64,000 bases of DNA from Paenibacillus phytorum (GTDB taxonomy: Bacteria; Bacillota; Bacilli; Paenibacillales; NBRC-103111). Both the position numbers and the translations under genes were made by a program. Below the pieces are notes generated by a model. It was given only the letters and a program-made list of their open reading frames with translations. It was not told the origin of the DNA and ran no database searches. Positions 8,237 to 18,197 of the stretch are shown piece by piece (position 1 is the first letter of the stretch; each line of letters begins with the position of its first letter). The DNA lies in the NCBI RefSeq assembly GCF_013141715.1, contig NZ_WHOA01000004.1, forward strand, positions 1-64,000. The letters run 5' to 3'.

Positions 8237-10489
8237 CTAACTGGTGGCCGGCTCCTCCGGATGCGACAGCCATCGCTTCAGCTTCACGACTTCTGTGCCA
8301 GCCAGCATCATAATGCCAACCCCGTGGTTGTCATTGGTTACGGTGAGCAGGTCTTTTTTATAATAATCAGCGGTAAAAGCATACCGCGAGCCGCTGCAAA
8401 CGCCATGCACGTTGCCCTGAGCGTCGATGGCCAGACGGGTCAAACCGTCCCATGCTTTCAGCGAAGCGTTGATGAACCGATCAGGCTGCTCCAGCCAGCC
8501 GAATCGCACGCCTCTCGCAAAAGCATAAGCGAACATCGCGGTACACGAGGCTTCCTGATAAGCGTCGGGATCGTTCAGCACCTGATGCCACAGCCCGCTT
8601 TCAGCTTGCAGATCAGCATATCCCGCGCACAGCTCGTTAAAGAAATGCACTAACTCCGGGCGAGCTTCATGCTCTTCGGGCAGAACCTCCAGCACCTCTG
8701 TCAGCGAGAAGAGTGTCCAACCATTCCCACGACCCCAAGGAATGCCGGTAGCCATGCCGTATTTGAAATCAAAGACATGCGACATGATGCGCTGATCCGG
8801 CATGTATAAATACTTGCGGAATAACAGAAATTGCTTCGCCGCTTCATCCAGTGCCTCGCTGCTGCCGGTTATCCCAGCATAACGGCACAGAAACGGCGTA
8901 CTCATGTAGAGGTCATCGGCCCACATCGTATTTTCCGAATATTCATCCTGACATATCCGATAGAATGCACCATCTTCCTTACGTTCCAACCTCACGAGTA
9001 TGAAGTCGGCAATTCGCTGCGCTATCGGCAAGAAGCCCGGATCCTTGTCTTCCTGATAAGCTTCTAACATTGCGGAACCAAAGGAACCGCAGTTATCCAG
9101 CATTTTCATCATGACTAACTGTTGATTGATCGCCGGGAACCCGTACTTCTCTCGATCCCATAAGGAGTATTCGAACATGTCTGTGCAGCTTTGAACATGA
9201 TCGAGGGCATACCCAATAATATCAGACCGCTCCAGCAACCGACCTGCTTGCAGCAGCCCATAAATGGTAACGCCAAGCGGATAATCCCAGCGGGCATAAT
9301 TCGTGACGTTGCCGACGGTCCACTTATTGCTAAGCATGGCATTCTCATAATAAGGACGTATCCAGGCGTCTGGACGGTCTAACTGCCAGTACGTCTTGTC
9401 ACCTGCAGCGTCTGACTCTGAACTTTTTGCATAAATGCGATCGGTTCTTATTAATTCCTCATATGCTAACTCAATGCTGGAATCCAGTGGTCCCACATAG
9501 AACCACGGCTCAGCTGAACCGTGAACCTTATGAGGAGCGCTTAAAGGGACAACCTCTCCCTTAACATAGGCATGAAGTGTGTAACCCCAAGCATGACTTC
9601 CACAAATACTGCGGATTAACAGATCATGTTTGCCAAAAGATAGCGGCACTTCCACCTGAAAGCTGCCTTCTTCCGCGAGCTCCAATACTTGCTTCCCATC
9701 CAGCCAAACGGTCAACGGACCTGCCGTATGGCCCTTCAGCAGACATGATTCTTCACCTGAGCTTACTTTGTTCAGCTTCGTCCACGCGTACACTTGCTTA
9801 CCAGGTTGTAAGCCGAATAAACGCTCGCAAACAAGCTTCACAAGCTCACTCTCACTCCACTCACAGGTCGGCAGCCAGCGCAGCCCGTACGCCTTCTCTG
9901 ACGCCAAACCATTTGGCAGTGGACTACCCTCGAATACATCAGTGTCAGTCGGTTCAGAGTACACCCATCCCGCCTGTCCTTGCCTTTCGGCAAACGGAGT
10001 AAGCACATTCAGAATCCGTACCTTGGCTTCATCAGATCCGAACAAGCAGCCAAAACCCGCAGCCGTATGCTTACCTTTGATAAAAAGTCGGTTCCAGCCT
10101 TTCACAAAGTTCAGATTAAGCTTAACGCTAGCATCTGGCTTAATTTCATCTATTACGTTGGAACGATAGGTACGTTCATCATTGAAATAGAACTCAATCG
10201 GCCCCAAACAGTGGAACAACACATCCAGGTTTCGTTCACCATCACTCCATACTAATCCAAACGCATACGAAAATTGGCCAGGTCTTGCTTCGGGAAATCT
10301 CCGCCCCAAATTCAAATCAAACATCCCATCCTCGTTTTGCAAAACGCCAGATCTGTAAAAGGCCCGGAAAGCAAATGGAACGGGCGGATTAGCCCCAATG
10401 TAGCGGTCCGCAAGCACCTTCAATGTTCGATTATCGTCGTCTCCTAAGCGAGACTTTATACTCTCTTGTTCATTAAAATAAGTCGTCAT
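8237..10489 (-). CDS. GH88/GH105-type unsaturated uronyl hydrolase with N-terminal beta domain
   Basis: A 750-residue protein without signal peptide, so cytoplasmic. The C-terminal part (about 365-750) is a GH88/GH105 (alpha/alpha)6 barrel: MLDNCGSF near residue 466 and ADDLYMSTPF near 523 carry the expected acidic residues. GRGNGWTLFSL and LWHQVLNDPDAYQEASCTAM are also typical. The family removes the unsaturated uronic acid that lyases leave at oligosaccharide ends (YteR/YesR in B. subtilis). Typical GH105 enzymes are about 370 residues; the extra N-terminal part looks beta-rich (carbohydrate-binding-like, e.g. around LLIRSICGSHAWGYTLHAY). AAAGGAAGG precedes the ATG. It is the last gene of its operon, 14 nt after the upstream gene. 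Confidence 0.88.
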   Translation of the reverse strand: MTTYFNEQESIKSRLGDDDNRTLKVLADRYIGANPPVPFAFRAFYRSGVLQNEDGMFDLNLGRRFPEARPGQFSYAFGLVWSDGERNLDVLFHCLGPIEFYFNDERTYRSNVIDEIKPDASVKLNLNFVKGWNRLFIKGKHTAAGFGCLFGSDEAKVRILNVLTPFAERQGQAGWVYSEPTDTDVFEGSPLPNGLASEKAYGLRWLPTCEWSESELVKLVCERLFGLQPGKQVYAWTKLNKVSSGEESCLLKGHTAGPLTVWLDGKQVLELAEEGSFQVEVPLSFGKHDLLIRSICGSHAWGYTLHAYVKGEVVPLSAPHKVHGSAEPWFYVGPLDSSIELAYEELIRTDRIYAKSSESDAAGDKTYWQLDRPDAWIRPYYENAMLSNKWTVGNVTNYARWDYPLGVTIYGLLQAGRLLERSDIIGYALDHVQSCTDMFEYSLWDREKYGFPAINQQLVMMKMLDNCGSFGSAMLEAYQEDKDPGFLPIAQRIADFILVRLERKEDGAFYRICQDEYSENTMWADDLYMSTPFLCRYAGITGSSEALDEAAKQFLLFRKYLYMPDQRIMSHVFDFKYGMATGIPWGRGNGWTLFSLTEVLEVLPEEHEARPELVHFFNELCAGYADLQAESGLWHQVLNDPDAYQEASCTAMFAYAFARGVRFGWLEQPDRFINASLKAWDGLTRLAIDAQGNVHGVCSGSRYAFTADYYKKDLLTVTNDNHGVGIMMLAGTEVVKLKRWLSHPEEPATS

Positions 10490-10503
10490 ATCGGCCTTCC
10501 TTT

Positions 10504-12240
10504 CTACAGTAGACGAACCGTAAATGTTCGGTCGAACGGCGTCACCAGGTTCACATGGACGTATTTGCAGCCGGTCGGATGTTGGTCTTCACGAAGCACA
10601 GGCAGCAAATGCTCGTAGGCGCCTGTTGAAATCTCAATCGCATCTTCATCCACCGCATATTTCATAGATCCATTTTCCAAGAAATATTTTCCTGCCTCGG
10701 CTTGGGCGAGATCACTGCCGCTAACCGTACCCTCATCTCCAAAAATAAAGGATAACTGCGTGAATACATCTTCTCGCTCATCGGAAAGGATACGAATCGT
10801 CCATTCCCCGTCTCCTTGTGTAATTTCTGCTTGAAACTCTAGAGTTTGCAGATGTGTCATCGGCCGATGCTGATGAGGAAGCAAGTACCAAGGACTGAGT
10901 GTCGATCTCTCTGCGGACTCCGGCAGAAATTGACGCGGGATCGGTCCGTTATATCCTTTTTCCAATACGGTTCCTAGCTTATAAACGCCTTCCTCCACAG
11001 TTAGATGTGCGAACTTCACAATCCCAGGTGAGAAAGATGTAGACAACTTAATGCCCAGCAGCCTTACTTTTCCATGGCGAAGGGAGAAGAATGACGGCGT
11101 TTGCGGCATAATCGTCACGCTCTGATCAACCTCTCGAATGCGCACAAGCGGAGCGCCGAAGGCTAAGTGCATGCTGCTGTGTTCAATTTTCATATGGTGA
11201 CCCACGCCATCGATCTGCGTTAAATGCTCATTGATTGGATGGTGCTCATTGATTACTTGGACATAACGATCAGGAAGCGGAGTGCGCTCCAAATCGGAAA
11301 TACCTGCTTCGGGATACAGCAATAAACCCAAGAGCGCATTGTTATTTACCGCTTCCGCACGCTTTATAAAGGTACCTGCATAGTCCGACATCGCAGCGAA
11401 CAAAGGATCTTTATCATGCGCAGCCATTAAGCGATAAATCAGGAAGTAAGGCGCCATATCAAACGTCTGTCCGAAATCCTGGCGTCCTGAATAATCGGTT
11501 ACCACCTCACCAGATGGATGGATTAAATACACCATCATGCGCAGATTGCGACGCACACATTCTAATAATTCTGGACGGTTTAGCACACGCCCCGTGTGGT
11601 ATAAAGCAATATCGCTGACGGCATTATAGATGCCATTGCTGCGCTCCGTCCATTCGCCGTCATGTGTGATATCCATACCTTCTGCCAACCATTCATCCGC
11701 TCTTGCTACCAGCTCAGGCATTTGGAAAATCTCATACAGCAGCGAAAGTGCCGCAGTAATAACCCAGCGATGGTTCGGTGTATGACATCCGCCTGTCAGC
11801 ATAGCAGGGATCGTACGCTCCAGAAAGAGCTTCAGCTTGGCTGAGGCAGGCTTCACAGCCGCCCAGTCATGCGACTCAAGCAGTTGATAAATTTGTGTAA
11901 TTCCGCCTACGACAAAGGCTGTATCTGGAGGGGAATTATAATTAGTTGAACCTAACGAGATCGTTCCGTCAGCATGTTGACGGTTCAAAATAAAATCTGC
12001 TGCTTTGTCGAAAGCGGCCAAAAGTGTCTCATCGTGATAGTAACGTGAATCTGGATTAACGATAGCCGAAGCCCATACAGCCAAAACGTTTGGCGTGCTG
12101 AGATGATTAACACGCGCAATGCCCGTTTCGTCGATGATGCCGCCGTAATATTTGGATGTAGGATCAAGCACCTGCCGCTGCAGCGTAGCTGCTGTATGTT
12201 CGTCATAAATGTGTACTAACTGTTTATAAGTAGCGTCCAT
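10504..12240 (-). CDS. predicted (alpha/alpha)n-toroid plus beta-sandwich carbohydrate-active protein
   Basis: I do not recognise a named family with certainty. The 578-residue product has a helical N-terminal half (residues 1-330; repeated patterns like FDKAADFILNRQ and ELVARADEWLAEGM) and a beta-rich second half. This resembles the toroid-plus-sandwich layout of heparinase II/III-type polysaccharide lyases. CHTPNHRWV near residue 150 and the Tyr/His-rich block DYSGRQDFGQTFDMAPY look like active-site candidates. No signal peptide is seen. AAAGGTG lies about 8 nt before the ATG at 12240; a GTG at 12249 is an alternative. It sits 12 nt after the isomerase gene and 14 nt before the GH105 gene, so translation is probably coupled and the role is in the same oligosaccharide pathway. 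Confidence 0.6.
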   Translation of the reverse strand: MDATYKQLVHIYDEHTAATLQRQVLDPTSKYYGGIIDETGIARVNHLSTPNVLAVWASAIVNPDSRYYHDETLLAAFDKAADFILNRQHADGTISLGSTNYNSPPDTAFVVGGITQIYQLLESHDWAAVKPASAKLKLFLERTIPAMLTGGCHTPNHRWVITAALSLLYEIFQMPELVARADEWLAEGMDITHDGEWTERSNGIYNAVSDIALYHTGRVLNRPELLECVRRNLRMMVYLIHPSGEVVTDYSGRQDFGQTFDMAPYFLIYRLMAAHDKDPLFAAMSDYAGTFIKRAEAVNNNALLGLLLYPEAGISDLERTPLPDRYVQVINEHHPINEHLTQIDGVGHHMKIEHSSMHLAFGAPLVRIREVDQSVTIMPQTPSFFSLRHGKVRLLGIKLSTSFSPGIVKFAHLTVEEGVYKLGTVLEKGYNGPIPRQFLPESAERSTLSPWYLLPHQHRPMTHLQTLEFQAEITQGDGEWTIRILSDEREDVFTQLSFIFGDEGTVSGSDLAQAEAGKYFLENGSMKYAVDEDAIEISTGAYEHLLPVLREDQHPTGCKYVHVNLVTPFDRTFTVRLL

Positions 12241-12252
12241 GCTGATCACCTT

Positions 12253-13200
12253 TTAACCTTTCATAGCTGCAATTTTATTTGTAATAAGCCTGTGGCTTTC
12301 ATCAATCTCATCTGGCCGGCAAACAGCCTTCAGTTCATATACCTTGACTTTGGCAAAATCAATTGCCTCCAAAAAATGATCAAAATATTGCAGATCCTTG
12401 CTGTGTACATAAGGACACCAGTGATCGGAAAGCTCTAGCGTTTCATGGATGTGTACGCCATAAATATAGCGTTTCACTTCCTGCAGCTCCTTGAGATTAT
12501 CGTACAAGCCCATCCGATCCATCATCATGGCGTGACCGATGTCGTACCATAAGTAAACCGAACTGCCTTTCAGGTTATCGCAAATGGTTTTCGCCTCCAT
12601 CAAGGTCGGCATCTGATAGGACCTTGAGCGTGTTTCGATGCCAATGGCTACTGACCATCCTTGTTTGGCTGCATGCTCGCTTACTTCCTCCAGACTGTCT
12701 TGAATCCGCTTGGTGTAGAGCGGGCTCAACCGCTCCCGTCTTTCGGACATGTCCTTCCAAAGCTTTTGATATTCCGGTGAATCCTTTCCGTGATCCCTGT
12801 ACAGCTTTTTCAAATCCGAATCAATGTTATATTCAAAAGGCACTTCACCTGGATGTACGACAACGGCCTTCGCTCCATAGCGGTTCGCATAGTCCATAGA
12901 CCGGATCAACAGTTCCACGGATCGCTTGCGCTTCACCTCATCATCGAAACCCAGCATGACCGAGTCCGTATCGTAATCCTTATCATTGATGAAAGGAAAC
13001 ACATTGTGGACACTGGATACGCCAATTTCCCCTTTATCGATCATCGGCTCAATCGTCTTCATCATCTCTTCCGTCACGTTATAATTCAGTTCAACATTGT
13101 GAAAGCCGAGCTCTTTGATCTCCTCTATCATGTTCCTTCCAATCGTATGCTTCTTAATATTCCAGCAGGTAGAAAATGAGTATTCCCCTTTGTCCAGCAT
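12253..13200 (-). CDS. sugar phosphate isomerase/epimerase-type TIM barrel
   Basis: A 315-residue AP-endonuclease-2/xylose-isomerase-like TIM barrel. Supporting blocks are ELGFHNVELNYNV near 30, AKAVVVHPGEVPF near 110, VAIGIETRS near 185 (metal-binding Glu), WYDIGHAMMM near 225 and GVHIHETL near 255. Members isomerise or epimerise sugars or act on cyclic polyols; the substrate is not readable. AGGAGG precedes the ATG. The N-terminal CWNIKKH is unusual for the family. It opens the three-gene distal part of the operon after an intervening hairpin at 13253-13291. Confidence 0.82.
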   Translation of the reverse strand: MLDKGEYSFSTCWNIKKHTIGRNMIEEIKELGFHNVELNYNVTEEMMKTIEPMIDKGEIGVSSVHNVFPFINDKDYDTDSVMLGFDDEVKRKRSVELLIRSMDYANRYGAKAVVVHPGEVPFEYNIDSDLKKLYRDHGKDSPEYQKLWKDMSERRERLSPLYTKRIQDSLEEVSEHAAKQGWSVAIGIETRSRSYQMPTLMEAKTICDNLKGSSVYLWYDIGHAMMMDRMGLYDNLKELQEVKRYIYGVHIHETLELSDHWCPYVHSKDLQYFDHFLEAIDFAKVKVYELKAVCRPDEIDESHRLITNKIAAMKG

Positions 13201-13252
13201 GTCTGTTCCTCCTTAGAGCTTCGTTGTCATCATTTCCCTCAAATGAAGAAAA

Positions 13253-13297
13253 GCCAGATTACCCTTATTTCTTTGCAGGGAATGATCTGGCCTTTCC
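13253..13297 (-). terminator. intra-operon terminator-like hairpin
   Basis: GCCAGAT (13253-13259) and ATCTGGC (13285-13291) form a stem with an inner CCCT/AGGG pair; on the minus strand it is followed by TTTTC. It lies between the second Gfo/Idh gene and the isomerase gene, and may attenuate expression of the three distal genes. Confidence 0.6.
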
Positions 13298-13311
13298 ACA
13301 AGGAAGCCTCT

Positions 13312-14334
13312 TTATTCCGCCAGTTCACTCAGCCTACATACAGCACCTGAGCGTGCCGATAAAGTCGAAGCTTCCATTAAACGGGTCAAATCAAGAGCTA
13401 ATTGTATATTTTCAGAAGCAATCGTTCCATTTCGAATATGTGACACCCATTGTTCGAAGGGAGAAGGGAGATTCGCAGGCAGATTCGTGACCTCTTGCCA
13501 CCCTGTTGCTGCTTCACCTTCAAGCTTGTGGCTTCGCACTAACAGTTTATCATCCGATCTCGAATACATGAGGCTGCCTTCCGTTCCTTGCACCTCAATA
13601 TCAAATTGTGAGTAGTTATTAACAAATCCCGCTTCAACAATGCCTATTGCCCCATTGGGATAACGTAAAGTCGCTACCGCACTATCCTCTACCTCTCGAT
13701 CCGTGATGTAACCGAAGCTGGCACTAACACTTTCCGGTAAGCCCAGAAATAGGCGTGTCAAGTACATCGGATGGCAGCCAAGGTCCATCAATGCCCCTCC
13801 CCCGCACTCCTCTAAGTTGAAGAAATGGGATGGGAGTGAACCATTCGGATTTTTCTCTGTTCGCAATGCGCCGTTATGAGCAAGCCGTATACGAACCGTC
13901 GATACAGTACCAAGCAGCCCTTCCTGAATGAAGTTGTATGCAGCTTGCGTAAATCCCGTATACAGACGAGGTAGAGAAACCGTTAGCTTGACCCCAGCCG
14001 CATCAACCGCAGCCAATATCTCATTACATTCCTTCGTCGTGGTAGCTATAACTTTTTCTGTAAAGATATGCTTACCCGCTTCGGCTGCTGCGATGCTCAC
14101 GTCTCGGTGTCGATTCGTCGGTGTATCCACAATAACGGCATCGATATCCGGATTGGCCAAAAGCGCATGCAAATCGGCATAAAAGTTAACACCATGCTCC
14201 TCTGCCTTTTGCCTTCCTCGTTCAGGAACTTCATCCCATACAGCCACGATTTCGGTGCCCGGGTGCTCGGCAGCTAGACGTGCATAATCTTTTGCATGAA
14301 CATGCCAAAAGCTCAACATCGCTACTCTAATCAT
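13312..14334 (-). CDS. Gfo/Idh/MocA-family NAD(P)-dependent oxidoreductase
   Basis: A 340-residue cytoplasmic dehydrogenase. The Rossmann start is modified: IRVAMLSFWHVHAKDYARL instead of GxGxxG. The typical blocks follow: VWDEVPERG, DAVIVDTPTNRH, GKHIFTEKVIA (usual EKP reads EKV) and GGGALMDLGCHPMYLTRLF. The EKV and missing glycine motif may shift cofactor handling. The family oxidises or reduces sugars, inositols and related polyols. It ends the proximal half of the operon and is 27 nt after its paralogue at 14362-15441. The B. subtilis rhamnogalacturonan cluster also contains such an enzyme (YteT). Confidence 0.85.
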   Translation of the reverse strand: MIRVAMLSFWHVHAKDYARLAAEHPGTEIVAVWDEVPERGRQKAEEHGVNFYADLHALLANPDIDAVIVDTPTNRHRDVSIAAAEAGKHIFTEKVIATTTKECNEILAAVDAAGVKLTVSLPRLYTGFTQAAYNFIQEGLLGTVSTVRIRLAHNGALRTEKNPNGSLPSHFFNLEECGGGALMDLGCHPMYLTRLFLGLPESVSASFGYITDREVEDSAVATLRYPNGAIGIVEAGFVNNYSQFDIEVQGTEGSLMYSRSDDKLLVRSHKLEGEAATGWQEVTNLPANLPSPFEQWVSHIRNGTIASENIQLALDLTRLMEASTLSARSGAVCRLSELAE

Positions 14335-14361
14335 GAAAGAATGGCCTCATTTCGGGTTATT

Positions 14362-15441
14362 TTAGTCAAAATAGACCGCTTTTCCCGTTCTATTGGATTC
14401 GTAAATGGCTTCAAGAATTTCAGAAACCACACACGATTGCTCTGGCGTTACAATAGGCTGCTTATCGTTCATTACAGCATCAATCCATGTACGGATTTCT
14501 TTATCCGACATGCTCTCTTTTTTACCCTCGTAGAAGTCTGCACCTTTGGCATCGAATTGCAACTGATTGACGTATAAACGACTGTGGTTTTCACCATTTA
14601 TGCGTAAGCCATCCTGCATGTCGGCTCCGCCTTCTGTACCGCAAAGCGTGCACTTTGCTTCCTTCGTATCCAATGTATTTAAGGCCCAACTCGCCTCCAC
14701 CATCACAGTCGCGCCGTTTTTCATCACGATCATGGCAAAGGCGGAGTCCTCCACTTTGAATTTCTCAGGATCCCAAGGACCCCAGGAATTAGCGGCATTT
14801 TCTTTCCGGGAAAGCTTATGATAAGCGGTGCCAAGCACCACCTTAGGTTCGTAGTTATTCATCATCCACAGCGTTAAATCGAGAGCATGTGTACCGATGT
14901 CGATCAGCGGGCCTCCGCCTTGTTTGTCTTCATCCAGAAATACACCCCAAGTTGGAACCCCACGCCTGCGAATGGCATGCGCTTTGGCAAAATAAATGTC
15001 GCCTAGATCACCGTCTTCAACCACTTTCTTCAAATACTGACTATCCGCTCGGAAGCGATTATTGTAGCCAATGGTCAGCTTCTTACCTGTACGCTTGGCA
15101 GCTTCAACCATACGCCGAGCATCGGCGGCTGTTTTGGCCATCGGCTTTTCACACATGACGTGCTTGCCTGCTTCCATAGCTGCGATCGAAATCTCCGCAT
15201 GCGAATCATTTGGGGTACAGACATGAACGACGTCAATCGAAGCATCAGCAAGAAGCTCATAATAGTTCTCAAACACCTTCGCTCCGGGAGCACCAAACTT
15301 CTCTGACGCTTGCTGAGCGCGTTCAAGCACGATATCAAAAAAACCAACAATTTCGACCTGCTCTATCTTTGCTAGGCTGGGTAAGTGCTTACCTGTTGCT
15401 ATACCGCCGCAGCCAATGATGGCGACTTTCACCTTGTTCAT
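14362..15441 (-). CDS. Gfo/Idh/MocA-family NAD(P)-dependent oxidoreductase
   Basis: A 359-residue paralogue of the neighbouring oxidoreductase with a canonical nucleotide site VAIIGCGGIATGKHL at the N-terminus. CTPNDSHAEI, GKHVMCEKPMA (catalytic Lys) and GGPLIDIGTHALDL follow. The start at 15441 (MNKVKVAIIG) gives the family N-terminus; the longer open frame to 15507 adds 22 unrelated residues. Sugar or sugar-acid oxidation is expected; the substrate is unknown. It follows the binding-protein gene by about 130 nt and precedes the second oxidoreductase. Confidence 0.9.
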   Translation of the reverse strand: MNKVKVAIIGCGGIATGKHLPSLAKIEQVEIVGFFDIVLERAQQASEKFGAPGAKVFENYYELLADASIDVVHVCTPNDSHAEISIAAMEAGKHVMCEKPMAKTAADARRMVEAAKRTGKKLTIGYNNRFRADSQYLKKVVEDGDLGDIYFAKAHAIRRRGVPTWGVFLDEDKQGGGPLIDIGTHALDLTLWMMNNYEPKVVLGTAYHKLSRKENAANSWGPWDPEKFKVEDSAFAMIVMKNGATVMVEASWALNTLDTKEAKCTLCGTEGGADMQDGLRINGENHSRLYVNQLQFDAKGADFYEGKKESMSDKEIRTWIDAVMNDKQPIVTPEQSCVVSEILEAIYESNRTGKAVYFD

Positions 15442-15570
15442 TCCTATTTCCCCCCATGATGTGATTCCATCGATCCGATGATACGAAAAATAAATGAAGC
15501 TAGACATCTCAGCGTTGTCTGCATGGCAGGCAAACGCATATCCATGTCCAGCTCCTTCATCAAGAATGAA

Positions 15571-17253
15571 TTACTTTACTGTTTCCATTTGTTGTTTCGC
15601 GATTGCCATAACATCCTTAGCAAGGAACGCTTTATCTTTATTTTCTTGATACCATTTGTTCATGAAGTCTTCGAGCTGCTTACCGCCTGCTTTATCCCAA
15701 GCCGCTTGTGAGTCTTTAATTGCTTGTTCAGGGGTGTACTTGCTTCCGCTAATAATGGCCTTAACAAAGAGGTCGCCTTTTTCTTTAAGAATCGTTGTAT
15801 TAATCATTTGAAGATCAGCACTATACACCGGCATATGTTCCCCTACCGTGAGCCCTGGGTATCCTCTTTGCGGATCGAAATAGATCTTCTGGATTTCTTT
15901 GTACATGTCCATAGCGGCCTTCTGCTGAGGCACTTCCGGATTAAAGCCGCTCAAAACAAAACTACATTTATCTTGTCCCGATGAGTAGAACATTTCGTAG
16001 TCCAATGCGTAGCCAACCTCATTTTTGTTCTTTGCCGGATCTATAGCCTGCGGGCAGCCATTCGCCGCTTTCTTCCAGTGAGTACCTTCGTCACCATTAA
16101 TCACTTTCAAAGCCGTTTCCGGTTTCATCATAAAGTCAAGATAACGGCCTACAGCTTCAGGATCTTTCGCCTTGGCGTTAATGACTGTCGTCATTTGAAC
16201 AGGATTATCGATTGCCCCTGTGAATGTCCCGAGTGGTGATTTTGGATAAGCTAGCGGAGCCACATCCGCATCAGCCACATTTTTCTTTAACGTAGGAAGG
16301 TCGTTCATTGCAAAGTCATACCAACCGCCTGAAAACTTCACGTAAACTCCGATTTTGCCATTTAGAAAGTCTTGCTTAGCCTTAGCACCATCTTTGTCAT
16401 TGATATAATCTTTGTCAATAATACCCTCATCGTAGAGCTGCTTTTTGAAGGTTAGGGAAGCAAGCTCATTATCCCATTGACGAATAATTTTGCCATCTTT
16501 AACTCCCCAGGCCAACAAGTCTTTCGAAGAGCCTTCGCCGAAAATCTCATTGATCGCTTGTTCCGAATAGGTACTCATGTTAAGCCCATAGGTATCCTTC
16601 TTTCCGTTGCCATCAGGATCTTTCTCTGCAAATGCCTTAGCCACGGCCAATAATTCCTCGGTTGTTGTAGGCATCGATAGATTCAGCTTTTTCAACCAAT
16701 CTGTACGAATGAGCAAGAGATGTTGAGGTGTAGCTTCTTTTACTTTACCGATTTCATACAACTTCCCGTCTGGTTTTGTACCCGCTTTCTTCAACTGCGG
16801 ATATTGGGTCAGTAATTTTTGATATTCAGGCATGTATTTTAAAATGTCATCGATGGGCAGCAGCTGCTTTTGATCATACAGACTGCCACGAAACGGTGTA
16901 TTATACTCGCTAACAATATCCGGAGCGGAACCAGAAGCAAACAATACGTTTAATTTTTTAGTTGAATCGCTGCGGAGGATGGGTACGAATTTCGCATTTT
17001 CCGGTCCATTCTGGTTAATCCATTTGGTCCAGCGATTTTCTTCATACGACCCTTCCGATGCAGGAACTGCACCGCGATCATACATGGTTACGGTTACATC
17101 GCTACGTTTAACTGCTGCTTTCTCACCCGCTTTGGTCGTTGCTGCCGGTGTAGCCGTTTCCTTCTTGTCGCTGCTGCAACCAACCAATGTTGCCCCTAAT
17201 GCTACAACACTTACTGTCATACCAACCCACAGTTTCTTGTTTTTCATGTGCAT
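15571..17253 (-). CDS. LplA/YtcQ-type extracellular solute-binding lipoprotein
   Basis: The sugar-capturing component of the CUT1 importer. A lipoprotein signal sequence with lipobox LVGC (Cys near residue 26) is followed by a charged linker and a large binding fold of about 530 residues (LLLIRTDWLKKLNL, ITGAIDNPVQM-like region, DYEMFYSSGQD). At 560 residues it is in the LplA/YtcQ size class. GGGGG precedes two close ATGs (17253 and 17247), so the exact start is uncertain by two codons. It lies 54 nt after the second permease gene and supplies the importer's specificity, probably for an oligosaccharide later trimmed by the GH105 protein. Confidence 0.9.
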   Translation of the reverse strand: MHMKNKKLWVGMTVSVVALGATLVGCSSDKKETATPAATTKAGEKAAVKRSDVTVTMYDRGAVPASEGSYEENRWTKWINQNGPENAKFVPILRSDSTKKLNVLFASGSAPDIVSEYNTPFRGSLYDQKQLLPIDDILKYMPEYQKLLTQYPQLKKAGTKPDGKLYEIGKVKEATPQHLLLIRTDWLKKLNLSMPTTTEELLAVAKAFAEKDPDGNGKKDTYGLNMSTYSEQAINEIFGEGSSKDLLAWGVKDGKIIRQWDNELASLTFKKQLYDEGIIDKDYINDKDGAKAKQDFLNGKIGVYVKFSGGWYDFAMNDLPTLKKNVADADVAPLAYPKSPLGTFTGAIDNPVQMTTVINAKAKDPEAVGRYLDFMMKPETALKVINGDEGTHWKKAANGCPQAIDPAKNKNEVGYALDYEMFYSSGQDKCSFVLSGFNPEVPQQKAAMDMYKEIQKIYFDPQRGYPGLTVGEHMPVYSADLQMINTTILKEKGDLFVKAIISGSKYTPEQAIKDSQAAWDKAGGKQLEDFMNKWYQENKDKAFLAKDVMAIAKQQMETVK

Positions 17254-17307
17254 TTTTCCCCCAATAATTTTATTGTGAAGTTTTGTTAAACGGGAACACC
17301 TTTCTCA

Positions 17308-18180
17308 TCAACCCTTAACAGATCCAAGCATAACGCCCTTCACAAAGTACTTTTGCAGGAAGGGATAAACCACCAGCATAGGAACTACCATTACAACGAC
17401 CCCAACTGCTTTAACCATCTCCGTAGCGACTGCCGCCTGCTCCTCATTATTGAGAGAAGGAGAATTCAGAAGATCGTTTTGTTGCAGCATCGCCTGGACG
17501 ATGACGGTCAAATTTTGCATATCGCTCTTGTTGATGTACATTAGCACGTTCATAAATGAATTCCAAAAGCCAATCCCGTAGAACAGAGCCAACGTAGCCA
17601 ACATAGGCAGTGATAGTGGAAGTATGATACGGATGAGAAGCGAGGTATCGTTACATCCGTCAATTCGCGCTGCTTCCTGCACTTCATAAGGAATATTCTC
17701 AAAGTAGCTTCGCATTAGTAACATATTATAGGTACTAATGAATCCGCTAAGCCATAATGCCCAATAGGAGTCGATTAGATGCATGTTCTTAATAACCAGA
17801 TAAGTTGGAATTAACCCCCCCGAGAAGAGCATCGTAAACACCATAGCTAGAACAAGATAGCGACGGCCAATCAGATACGATCTGGACAACGGGTATGCAG
17901 CTAATATGGTACCTAACAAACTCAGTGCGACACCGACAAGTGTAATGATGATGCTATTTTTAAAAGCATTAAAAGCTGGGCTAGCGATGAAGAAAATTTT
18001 ATACGCTGTGAACTGCAGTCCTACCGGCCAGAAGAAAACATGACCTGAGTCTACCGCCGACCGTTCGCTGAGCGATAGCGCCACAATATGAATAAACGGC
18101 AGAATGCACGTTAAGGCAATTAATCCGAGCACCACATAGTTCGTAGCGTAGAAAATCTTTTCGCCTTTTGTCGCTTTCAT
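17308..18180 (-). CDS. CUT1 sugar ABC transporter permease (LplC/YtcP type)
   Basis: A 290-residue inner-membrane permease with six hydrophobic segments and the EAA loop EAARIDGCNDTSLLIRIILPLSLP near residues 190-215 that docks the ATPase. The N-terminus KGEKIFYATNYVVLGLIALTC... is typical of LplC. AAAGGAGGG lies about 7 nt before the ATG. It pairs with the permease at 18198-19163 (17 nt gap). No ATPase gene is in the operon. Confidence 0.93.
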   Translation of the reverse strand: MKATKGEKIFYATNYVVLGLIALTCILPFIHIVALSLSERSAVDSGHVFFWPVGLQFTAYKIFFIASPAFNAFKNSIIITLVGVALSLLGTILAAYPLSRSYLIGRRYLVLAMVFTMLFSGGLIPTYLVIKNMHLIDSYWALWLSGFISTYNMLLMRSYFENIPYEVQEAARIDGCNDTSLLIRIILPLSLPMLATLALFYGIGFWNSFMNVLMYINKSDMQNLTVIVQAMLQQNDLLNSPSLNNEEQAAVATEMVKAVGVVVMVVPMLVVYPFLQKYFVKGVMLGSVKG

Positions 18181-18197
18181 GAGGGTCCCTCCTTTCT

